Assembly: GCA_017999195.1 (NCBI GenBank) | Contig: JAGOBP010000043.1 | Coordinates: 1 to 13,750, forward strand | DNA from: Thermoflexales bacterium | Lineage (GTDB): Bacteria > Chloroflexota > Anaerolineae > Fen-1058 | Direction of reading: 5' to 3' | DNA: 13,750 nt | Part shown: piece by piece, positions 7,353 through 12,704 of the stretch | How positions within the stretch are numbered: the stretch's first letter is position 1 | Layout: every line of letters begins with the position of its first letter | Program-made: the position numbers and the translations under genes | Notes under the pieces: model-generated | Told to the model about the DNA's origin: nothing | What the model saw: the letters and a program-made list of their open reading frames with translations, nothing else | Database searches by the model: none

Positions 7353-8411
7353 GTGAACAAGACATCCTTAAAATCAATCGTCTGGCTGCCACTGTGTATT
7401 CTGGCGTTATCGACGTTGGTGTCCTGCACAATCCCTGAAGACTTGGCCAAGGCCGACAACTTGCGCTTGGAAGCCCAGCTGCATGCCGAAGCGACCCGCG
7501 TGACACTTGGGGCCGAAGCCACCCGAATTGCGGGGCAAGCTCAACTTGAACTCGATCGGTTAAAGGCCGAGCAAGACCTCAAGGTGCAAAGCCAGGCCTC
7601 GGCGCAAAATCTACAAACGCAAGGCGATGCCACGGCGCAAGCGCTGAAAGCGCAGAGCGAAATCGACGCGCTAGATCTAAAAAAGCAGGCCGATCTCAGC
7701 ATCCTTGAGGCGAATAAAGCAGCCACCTTATCGGCGCTCAAGATGGCCGAAGCTAAAACGCTGGCTAATCTTGAAGCCGAGAAAGCCAATGCGACGGCCA
7801 ATGTGTCCACCGCGTGGATTGGCCCAATCACCATCGCCGTCGTCATCTCATTAGCCGCGCTGGCGATTCCCATCTTGGCCTGGGGTGTCAGCCGCGCGAT
7901 TGTGGTTAGAACCTACGTCAAGTCTCAGCCGGAAAGCATCAAGTGGGTGAAGCAACCCGAAGCCATTGAGCAGCTCGCGCGGCCCAGCGAGATCAAGCAG
8001 TTAAGACCGCCGGTCGCAGAATATCATGTCGAACCCAGCGAAGCCATTGGGCAACCGCAAGTCATTTCGGACGATAAGATTGCCGAAGGCACATCGCTCA
8101 ATGATCTGGGTCTGAATTACCATTCGCGCGGCCAGATGCAGGAAGCATTGGATACGTATCAGCAAGCGCTGTCGCTGTTCAAAGAGGCCGGTGATGGCTG
8201 GAGCGAATCCATCGTGCTGGCGAACATCGGTCTGCAACTCGATGAAATGGGCCGCTCGGCTGAATCCGTGGTGTATCTGGAGCAATGTGTCGCGCGGATG
8301 GAGGATGTTGGACATCCCACGCTAGAGAACGCGCGCGCCGAGTTGGAGCGCGTGCGCGGAAAGTTGCGGCGCAATCGGCGCTCTTACTCCGTTGATGCCA
8401 ATCGCAAATAG
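7353..8411 (+). CDS. Lipoprotein-type coiled-coil protein with second TM helix and C-terminal TPRs
   Basis: I do not recognise a named family. I chose the GTG at 7353 because GGAG (7342-7345) is 7 bases upstream and the resulting N-terminus is a clean lipoprotein signal: KTSLK, a hydrophobic core, then the lipobox LVSC with C25. A GTG at 7305 would add 16 residues ahead of this signal and lacks a ribosome site. The 352-residue protein continues with an Ala/Gln/Leu/Lys-rich coiled coil (about 29-150), a membrane helix (about 154-178) followed by basic residues, a Pro/Glu-rich linker (about 190-240) and two TPR-type helical repeats (about 246-320). If the lipid anchor is real, the stalk is outside and the TPRs are in the cytoplasm, which would link an outer event to an inner partner. 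It is a single-gene unit with its own promoter and terminator. Function unknown. Confidence 0.8.
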   Translation: MNKTSLKSIVWLPLCILALSTLVSCTIPEDLAKADNLRLEAQLHAEATRVTLGAEATRIAGQAQLELDRLKAEQDLKVQSQASAQNLQTQGDATAQALKAQSEIDALDLKKQADLSILEANKAATLSALKMAEAKTLANLEAEKANATANVSTAWIGPITIAVVISLAALAIPILAWGVSRAIVVRTYVKSQPESIKWVKQPEAIEQLARPSEIKQLRPPVAEYHVEPSEAIGQPQVISDDKIAEGTSLNDLGLNYHSRGQMQEALDTYQQALSLFKEAGDGWSESIVLANIGLQLDEMGRSAESVVYLEQCVARMEDVGHPTLENARAELERVRGKLRRNRRSYSVDANRK

Positions 8412-8414
8412 ATC

Positions 8415-8451
8415 AATAACGCGGGCCACTGGTGGCCCGCGTTATTTTTAT
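8415..8451 (+). terminator. Strong intrinsic terminator between convergent genes
   Basis: A perfect 15-bp stem (8415-8429 with 8432-8446; the effective loop is CTGG) is followed by T-rich sequence up to 8451. It ends the lipoprotein gene transcript 4 bp after the stop codon. It also lies downstream of the convergent SIS gene, but a T tract after the stem is only present on the plus strand. Confidence 0.92.
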
Positions 8452-8466
8452 TCACACGCTTACCTG

Positions 8467-9510
8467 CTAACGCGTCTCGGTGACTTTCTTCAAGCCCACC
8501 GGCGCATCCACATTCAAGCCCTTCGCCGCAGCCAGATGCATCGCAAATAACTGTCCCGGCAGCACCGCCATCAACGGCGAAAGCCATTCGGGAATGCCGC
8601 GCGGCAAGGCCATCGGCAATTGCGCCAATTGCAGCACCGCGTCATCATCGCTAATCACGATCAATTCCGCGCCGCGTCGTTTGGCTTCGATCGAAAACGT
8701 GGTCAGATCACTCAACGTCTGTCCGCTAGGCGCAACCACGATCAAGGGGAAGCCCGCTTCCAGCACCGAAATCGGCCCGTGCAAAAAGTCCGCCGATGAA
8801 TACGACTCTGTAACCACGCGCGTCAACTCTTTGATCTTCAGCGCCACTTCAAACGCGGTGGCGTAGTTAAAGCCCCGCCCGATGACGGCACTACGCCCCG
8901 CATAGCGATAACGCTCCACACGGGCCAGCACCGGCTCGATGTTGTCCAGCGTCTGCCGCATCCAGTTGGGCACTTGCGCCAGTTCCGCGCGCCGCTGTTC
9001 GTTGCCGCTCAAGGCGGTCGACAACAGCGCCAATGCGGCCAGCGAAGTGGTATAGGTCTTGGTCGCGGCCACGGCCCGCTCGACGCCGCAACCCAGTGGC
9101 AGCACCCAATCGGCGGCCTGCGCCAACGGCGAATCGGGCACATTGGTGATCGCCAGGGTGGGCCGGCCTTGCGCCCGCCCCGTCGTCAACACGCTGACAA
9201 TGTCCGGCGACTGCCCCGATTGCGAGATGCCCACCACCAGCGCCCCGCCCAGATCGGGCGGTGTGCCGTACAACGTATACAATGACGGCGTCGCCAACGC
9301 CACTTGAATGCGGTTGAATGCGCCCAGCACATACTGCGCATAGCGCGCCGCATTGTCCGACGTGCCGCGCGCGGCGATCAACACATACTGAATATCGCGC
9401 AACCGCAGGGCGTGCACCAGCTCATCGGCGGTCGTGGCTTGATCGGTCAGGAAGCGTTCCAGCGCGATCGGTTGTTCGTGAATCTCTTGCTGTAAGATCG
9501 AAGTTGTCAT
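8467..9510 (-). CDS. nagB-II: SIS-domain glucosamine-6-phosphate deaminase, NagB-II/GlmS-C type
   Basis: Probably converts glucosamine-6-phosphate to fructose-6-phosphate and ammonia in the cytoplasm. The 347-residue protein has two SIS domains. The first (about 38-165) carries ARGTSDN (47-53), SQSGQS (96-101) and the AATKTYT segment (148-154). The second (about 200-335) has GRGFNYA, the EVALKIKE stretch (221-228), ES.SSADFLHGP (235-245), and the GLKKVTET tail typical of GlmS C-termini. The N-terminal class-II glutamine amidotransferase domain of GlmS is absent, so it cannot use glutamine in the GlmS way and is better read as a deaminase. The ATG at 9510 has AGGA 8 bases upstream. An upstream TTG at 9573 would add 21 residues and run through the shared promoter. 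It is divergent from nagA, which supports the catabolic role. AgaS-like deaminase or isomerase on another amino sugar is the main alternative. Confidence 0.88.
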   Translation of the reverse strand: MTTSILQQEIHEQPIALERFLTDQATTADELVHALRLRDIQYVLIAARGTSDNAARYAQYVLGAFNRIQVALATPSLYTLYGTPPDLGGALVVGISQSGQSPDIVSVLTTGRAQGRPTLAITNVPDSPLAQAADWVLPLGCGVERAVAATKTYTTSLAALALLSTALSGNEQRRAELAQVPNWMRQTLDNIEPVLARVERYRYAGRSAVIGRGFNYATAFEVALKIKELTRVVTESYSSADFLHGPISVLEAGFPLIVVAPSGQTLSDLTTFSIEAKRRGAELIVISDDDAVLQLAQLPMALPRGIPEWLSPLMAVLPGQLFAMHLAAAKGLNVDAPVGLKKVTETR

Positions 9511-9536
9511 GAGGTGAGTCCTATCGAAATCCAAGA

Positions 9537-9555
9537 TGTGATTTATAATATCACG
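9537..9555. promoter_or_regulatory. Divergent nag promoter region with inverted repeat
   Basis: On plus, TATAAT lies at 9544-9549, about 40 bp before the nagA ATG. On minus, the same bases read TGATATTAT, an extended -10 about 35 bp before the SIS start. A 5-bp inverted repeat (GTGAT 9538-9542, ATCAC 9550-9554) surrounds both -10 elements, so a repressor bound here would shut both genes. The regulator is not in the window, and no clear -35 was found on either strand. Confidence 0.5.
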
Positions 9556-9589
9556 CAGTCCGACATCCTTCAATCACCACAGGCCAAGC

Positions 9590-10780
9590 ATGATAGCCGA
9601 GCCACGCCCTCGACTCCTGTTCACGAACGCGCACGTCTATACGCCCGATGAAGTTTACCAGCCCGGCTGGCTGCTCACCGATGGATCACGCATTCAGCTG
9701 ATCGGGCCGGGGCAGCCCCCCCCGTTGCTCGACGGCAATGCGACGCGCGTCATCGATGCGCATGGTCTGCATTTGCTGCCCGGCTTCATCGATCTGCATG
9801 TGCATGGCGCGTGCGGCTGTGACACCATGGACGCTTCGCCCGCTGCGCTGCACACGATGGCGCGCTTTTATGCGCAGCACGGCGTCACCAGTTTTCTGCC
9901 CACCACCTGGACGGCTTCGCCCGATGACACCCGGCGTGCGTTGGATGTGATTACCGAACTCACCGGCCGCGTGCCCGATGGCGCAACGATTTTAGGCGCG
10001 CACATGGAAGGGCCGTATCTCAATGCCGAAAAGTCTGGCGCGCAAGCGCCCCAATATATTCGCCGCGCCAACCCGATCGAGATCAGCGCCCTGCTCGATC
10101 AGAATCACGTCAAGCTGATCGCATTAGCCCCGGAATTCCCGGAAAATTTGTGGCTGATCGATGAATGCGTACGGCGCGGCATCACGGTGTCGGCGGCGCA
10201 CACCGCGGCCACGTACGCTCAAATCGTGTGCGCGGTCGAGCATGGCTTGCGCCAGACCACACACACCTTCAATGCCATGACGGGCCTCGGACATCGCGAG
10301 CCGGGCGCGGTCGGCGCGGCGATGACGATCGATCATCTCTACACCGAATTGATTGCCGATAACATCCACGTCCATCCCGCCACGATGAAAATCCTGGTAA
10401 AAGTCAAAGGCCCCGAGCGCGTGATCCTGGTCAGCGATGCGATTCGCGGCGCGGGCATGCCCGATGGCGATTACAAAGTTGATGCCCGCACGTTGACCGT
10501 GCGCGATGGCACGGCCCGCCTGCCCGATGGCACGTTGGCTGGCAGCGTATTGACCATGGATCGCGCGCTGCGCAATATCATGGCCGCCACGGGTCTGCCC
10601 CTGCACGCCGCCTGGCCCATGACCAGTTGGAACGCCGCCAAATCGATCGGGGTGGCGCAGACCAAAGGCAGTTTGGAAACGGGCAAAGACGCCGATCTGA
10701 TCTTGCTCGATGCTGATCTGAATTTGATCATGACCGTCGTCGCGGGTGATGTCGTTCACGAAGTTCGCACAGCAAACTAA
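9590..10780 (+). CDS. nagA: N-acetylglucosamine-6-phosphate deacetylase
   Basis: NagA removes acetate from GlcNAc-6-P to give GlcN-6-P, a cytoplasmic step in amino-sugar and peptidoglycan-sugar recycling. The 396-residue length is usual for the family. Amidohydrolase signatures are complete: the HxH pair H70/H72 in IDLHVHG, the metal ligand E140 in HMEGPY, H204 in SAAHT, H225 in TTHTFNAM, the HREPG region (about 235-239) and the catalytic D283 in VSDAIRG. A small beta-sandwich is made of the N- and C-terminal ends (to about 62, and after about 365: DADLILLD). The ATG at 9590 has only a weak AGG upstream. The divergent SIS deaminase supplies the next step. The rhodanese gene begins 21 bp after its stop and may be cotranscribed. 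Confidence 0.96.
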   Translation: MIAEPRPRLLFTNAHVYTPDEVYQPGWLLTDGSRIQLIGPGQPPPLLDGNATRVIDAHGLHLLPGFIDLHVHGACGCDTMDASPAALHTMARFYAQHGVTSFLPTTWTASPDDTRRALDVITELTGRVPDGATILGAHMEGPYLNAEKSGAQAPQYIRRANPIEISALLDQNHVKLIALAPEFPENLWLIDECVRRGITVSAAHTAATYAQIVCAVEHGLRQTTHTFNAMTGLGHREPGAVGAAMTIDHLYTELIADNIHVHPATMKILVKVKGPERVILVSDAIRGAGMPDGDYKVDARTLTVRDGTARLPDGTLAGSVLTMDRALRNIMAATGLPLHAAWPMTSWNAAKSIGVAQTKGSLETGKDADLILLDADLNLIMTVVAGDVVHEVRTAN

Positions 10781-10801
10781 TTCGCAGCAAAGGGAGGCTG
10801 A

Positions 10802-11326
10802 ATGTCCAACTCGAATCAACGTTTGGTGCTCATCGTCGGATCGATTTTGATCATTACGGTGGGCACGCTCTTAATCCTCAGCGCCGTTCCGGCGGGCACG
10901 CCCGCCACACCGGCGCCCAGCGTACCGCGGACTGTGCCGCAAGCTAGTGCGCCGCAAGCCAGCGCGCCGCAAGCGGCACCCACTGCGCCCGCAGAACTGC
11001 CGTATCCCGAGATCGTGCGCGTCAGTCTGGGCGACTCCAAAGCGGCGTATGATCTGAAGCAAGCCGTTTACCTGGATGTGCGTGATGCCGATTCGTTCGC
11101 CAACAGCCACATCCCCGGCGCGGTGTCCATTCCGCTGAATGATTTGGAAGCACGCTGGCAGGAACTGGACCCACAAGCGTGGATTCTGACCTACTGTACT
11201 TGACCGGCCGAAGAATCAAGCGCCCGTGCGGCGCAATTCCTGATGGAAAACGGTTTCCGCAAAGTCAATCCGATCAAAGGCGGACTCCAGGGCTGGATCG
11301 CGGCCGGTTATCCGGTCGAACCGTAA
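10802..11326 (+). CDS. Membrane-anchored rhodanese with in-frame TGA: candidate selenoprotein
   Basis: Reading the TGA at 11201-11203 through gives a 174-residue protein: an anchor helix (about 8-29), a Pro/Ala linker with a PQASA-type repeat (about 45-60), and a full rhodanese domain (about 67-174). Rhodanese marks are LDVRDADSF (91-99), HIPGA (103-107), the active-site loop starting YC at 131-132, and the C-terminal GGLQGW (160-165). The TGA is residue 134, two after the catalytic C132, so the loop reads Y-C-T-[TGA]-P-A-E-E-S-S. From memory, related rhodaneses have cysteine there (YCTCP or YCSCP). The remaining 40 codons are in the same frame, keep the domain, and end in TAA. Without readthrough the domain loses about 40 residues and should not fold. 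Selenocysteine is the first explanation; a fresh nonsense mutation or a read error is the second. AGGGAGG lies just before the ATG. A nagA operon member. Confidence 0.7.
11201..11234 (+). promoter_or_regulatory. Candidate bacterial SECIS element after the in-frame TGA
   Basis: A GC-rich hairpin, GCGCC (11220-11224) with GGCGC (11230-11234), closes a five-base loop CGTGC. The loop begins 21 bases after the TGA and has G in its second position. These fit general bacterial SECIS rules as I remember them: stem-loop just after the UGA, 16-37 nt from UGA to loop, and G in the first two loop bases. The stem is short and such hairpins are common in GC-rich coding DNA, so it is support, not proof. Confidence 0.4.
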
Positions 11327-11353
11327 ACGTCTGGCCTGATACGCCCGACCCAT

Positions 11354-11398
11354 AAAAAACACCCGGCCGAAGTCGCATTGACTTCGGCCGGGTGTTTT
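11354..11398. terminator. Bidirectional intrinsic terminator between rhodanese and HNH genes
   Basis: A perfect 19-bp stem (11356-11374 with 11380-11398) has a five-base loop. The arms end in A and T runs, so both strands read as stem plus U tract. It lies 28 bp after the TAA at 11326, the end of the readthrough rhodanese frame and not the TGA. On minus it overlaps the HNH stop codon. That position agrees with the gene really ending at 11326. Confidence 0.93.
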
Positions 11399-11918
11399 AC
11401 ACTTCAACGTACTGTTTCCACTCGGGCCGGATGCCGGTTGCCACCACCAGATAGTTGACGCGCGGCATCTTCGGCACGAAGTCGGGATCGATGAAGCGCA
11501 TCCCGGCTTCGTGCATGGAGCGGCCGCCCTTGCGCTGCTGACATTTGGCGCACGCCGCGACGGTATTGCTCCACGTGTCCGGCGGTATCTTTTCCGCACG
11601 GCATTGCCACTGCGGAACGATGTGATCGATCGTGGCTTCGTCGGCGCGCAAAACGCGGCCGCAATACTGGCACGTGTAACGATCGCGCACCAACACGCCG
11701 CGCCGCGACCATGATGCGCCCCGGCGCGGGACGTGTACGTAGTAGCGCAAGCGCAGCACGCTGGGCATGGGTACACTCAGTGTGGGCGAGCGCAGTTCAC
11801 GATTGGGCCACGTCTCGATCACGTCGACCTTGTCGGACATCAACAGGCCGATCACGCGCGGCAGCCCGATCACGCGCAAGGGTTCATAAGAAGCGTTCAA
11901 CAACAGGATGCGGTTCAT
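11397..11918 (-). CDS. HNH endonuclease family protein
   Basis: A small stand-alone HNH-type nuclease of 173 residues. It opens with NRILLLNASYEPLRV, a signature I recognise from a widespread family found in actinobacteria, cyanobacteria and chloroflexi. The zinc-finger/HNH core contains C83 and C86 (CQYC), D98-H99 (the catalytic His motif DHI), N118, and C123/C126 (CAKC) before QQRKGG. The tail after about 135 includes a segment DPDFVPKMPR. I chose the ATG at 11918. The frame stays open upstream to 12032, but that part crosses an intrinsic terminator hairpin, and an ATG two codons earlier (11924) is the only near alternative. No restriction methylase or mobile element is next to it, so this is unlikely to be a classical restriction enzyme. 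The biological role of the family is not known to me. Its leader is discussed under the terminator and leader RNA entries. Confidence 0.9.
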   Translation of the reverse strand: MNRILLLNASYEPLRVIGLPRVIGLLMSDKVDVIETWPNRELRSPTLSVPMPSVLRLRYYVHVPRRGASWSRRGVLVRDRYTCQYCGRVLRADEATIDHIVPQWQCRAEKIPPDTWSNTVAACAKCQQRKGGRSMHEAGMRFIDPDFVPKMPRVNYLVVATGIRPEWKQYVEV

Positions 11919-11931
11919 GGTCATCACCCAC

Positions 11932-11966
11932 AAATAAAAAGGCGCGAAGATGATTGTCTTCGCGCC
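11932..11966 (-). terminator. Intrinsic terminator inside the HNH leader
   Basis: On the minus strand a 10-bp stem (11957-11966 with 11941-11950) with loop CAATCA is followed directly by TTTTTATTT (11932-11940). The HNH start codon lies only about 14 bases further on. It either ends a small RNA or works as an attenuator of HNH expression. Confidence 0.88.
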
Positions 11967-11998
11967 TGTGCAAACCGACGATAGATCACCCGGATGAT

Positions 11999-12112
11999 CT
12001 ACCGAAAGCCTCCCACAGGCGGCCAAACACACAGCGCCAAACCGCGCACGCTGAGTGCGGGCTTGACGTTGAGATCGAATAAAGTTGAGAACTGCGGTTG
12101 GGTCTGCATCAT
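11999..12112 (-). CDS. Leaderless 37-codon small ORF, possible leader peptide
   Basis: The ATG at 12112 lies 7 bases after the TATAAT, so transcription would start on the start codon itself. The peptide has 37 residues, starts MMQTQPQ and ends CVWPPVGGFR, with its TAG inside the 5' arm of the next hairpin. It has no recognisable domain. The Pro-Pro codons of WPP form part of the antiterminator arm, so a ribosome that pauses there or earlier could set which RNA fold forms. Coding status is unproven; it could equally be an incidental frame in a regulatory RNA. Confidence 0.3.
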   Translation of the reverse strand: MMQTQPQFSTLFDLNVKPALSVRGLALCVWPPVGGFR

Positions 12113-12119
12113 GCCGCCG

Positions 12120-12148
12120 ATTATACGCGCCGAATTTACGGCTGTCAA
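12120..12148 (-). promoter_or_regulatory. Perfect consensus sigma-70-type promoter for the HNH leader
   Basis: On the minus strand TTGACA (12143-12148), a 17-bp spacer and TATAAT (12120-12125) match the consensus at all 12 bases and in spacing. It is the strongest promoter pattern in the window. The spacer holds a small inverted repeat (GCCG...CGGC). Transcription should start near 12112-12113. Confidence 0.85.
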
Positions 12149-12154
12149 TAGATG

Positions 12155-12180
12155 CGTCAAAAATCCCGGTGATTTTGACG
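12155..12180 (-). terminator. Hairpin after the ion channel gene
   Basis: An inverted repeat (12155-12165 with 12171-12180, one extra A) lies just after the channel stop codon on minus. It has T-rich bases inside its second arm but no T run after it. It may be a weak terminator, or an operator just upstream of the -35 of the HNH leader promoter. I cannot decide between them. Confidence 0.4.
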
Positions 12181-12185
12181 GTAAT

Positions 12186-12566
12186 TTAACTCTCGTGGAA
12201 CTCGACATCGGTATCTTTCTTCGCCGGACGCTTGATCAACTGCAAAGGCCGCTCTTTGATCACGGCTTCACCCACCACCGCAATGAAGCCGCTCAGAATG
12301 CCCAACCCGATGATGATGTAGACGATAGTAAACAACTTGCCGCCGTCGGTCTTGGGCGTGAAGTCGCCGTAGCCGATGGTGACCAGCGTGACGACGCAGA
12401 AATACAAAGCATCCAGCCAACGCCAGCCTTCCACGTTATGATAAAACAATGTGCCCAGGCCAATCACCGTGACTGCCATGAAGAGCAGTGCGCGCGACTC
12501 CGGCTGCCGGAACAACGCTCGAAACAACTTGGCTAAACTGACAAAGGCCCACAGAAACGCCACCAT
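12186..12566 (-). CDS. Two-TM potassium-channel-like protein (ion_trans_2 type)
   Basis: A minimal pore module of 126 residues: an amphipathic N-terminus (1-24), membrane helix 1 (about 25-43), a pore loop with the selectivity filter TIGYGD (63-68), and helix 2 (about 78-100), then a short charged tail. Four copies should make a K+-selective pore in the cytoplasmic membrane. No RCK/TrkA-N regulatory domain follows, so gating must come from elsewhere. I chose the ATG at 12566 because GAGG lies 5 bases upstream on minus and the N-terminus fits. The frame is open further up to 12704, but that part is basic, low in hydrophobic residues, and crosses a -10 element at 12603-12608. It is divergent from the ABC permease gene. 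Confidence 0.9.
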   Translation of the reverse strand: MVAFLWAFVSLAKLFRALFRQPESRALLFMAVTVIGLGTLFYHNVEGWRWLDALYFCVVTLVTIGYGDFTPKTDGGKLFTIVYIIIGLGILSGFIAVVGEAVIKERPLQLIKRPAKKDTDVEFHES

Positions 12567-12602
12567 ACGCACCTCGCCCGAAGAAGATACCCGCGTGGCT
12601 CG

Positions 12603-12608
12603 ATTATA
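12603..12608 (-). promoter_or_regulatory. Candidate -10 element for the ion channel gene
   Basis: TATAAT on the minus strand lies 36 bp before the chosen ATG. No convincing -35 is present at 16-18 bp. The position inside the longer open frame argues for the short start. The rest of the 12567-12704 intergenic space shows only the ribosome site of the permease gene (GAGGT, 12696-12700). Confidence 0.4.
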
Positions 12609-12704
12609 CTTCACCCGTTTTGAGCGCACTGATCGTTGATCGTCTTCCGCTTTTTGGTGCGAGGCGCATCTAATCTTAATAGTCCAGCCACACCCGAGGT
12701 TCAT

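Larger units (their letters stand above)
11932..12112 (-). ncRNA. Candidate leader/attenuator RNA or small RNA upstream of HNH gene
   Basis: A perfect promoter and an intrinsic terminator bound a transcript of about 180 nt. On the minus-strand RNA I see an 8-bp helix with a bulge joining CCAACCGC to GCGGTTTGG and enclosing the hairpin CGCAC-TCAGC-GTGCG. Next is a roughly 10-bp hairpin with one G-U pair (11980-12003), then the terminator. An 8-base segment, CGCCTGTG in the RNA (12014-12021), is fully complementary to CACAGGCG (11963-11970). The latter includes the first bases of the terminator stem, so the two pairings exclude one another. That is the layout of an antiterminator/terminator switch. 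I cannot match it to a known riboswitch class. The RNA also contains a 37-codon frame. Confidence 0.5.

Noticed and set aside
9537..9555. CRP-type operator in the nag intergenic region
   Set aside because: The spacing between TGTGA and TCAC is 9 and not 6 bases, and the second half-site lacks the final A.
9511..9573. Upstream TTG start of the SIS gene
   Set aside because: It would place the shared promoter inside the coding region. The ATG at 9510 has a proper ribosome site and the family's usual N-terminus.
9511..9589. glmS ribozyme upstream of the GlmS-like SIS gene
   Set aside because: The leader is only about 30 nt and far too short for the ribozyme.
10802..11203. Rhodanese gene ending at the TGA at 11201 as a complete 133-residue protein
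   Set aside because: The domain would be cut in the active-site loop. The following 40 codons are clearly the rest of a rhodanese in the same frame, and the terminator lies after the later TAA.
11919..12032. N-terminal extension of the HNH protein
   Set aside because: It would translate through an intrinsic terminator. Family members begin at the MNRILLLNASYEPL type of start.
11932..12112. 6S RNA
   Set aside because: The length is right, but there is no long closing stem joining the two ends and no large central bubble; the 3' end is an ordinary terminator hairpin.
11994..12536. Plus-strand frame of 180 codons across the HNH leader and ion channel
   Set aside because: It is antisense to the TIGYGD channel gene, has no family features and shows typical out-of-frame composition.
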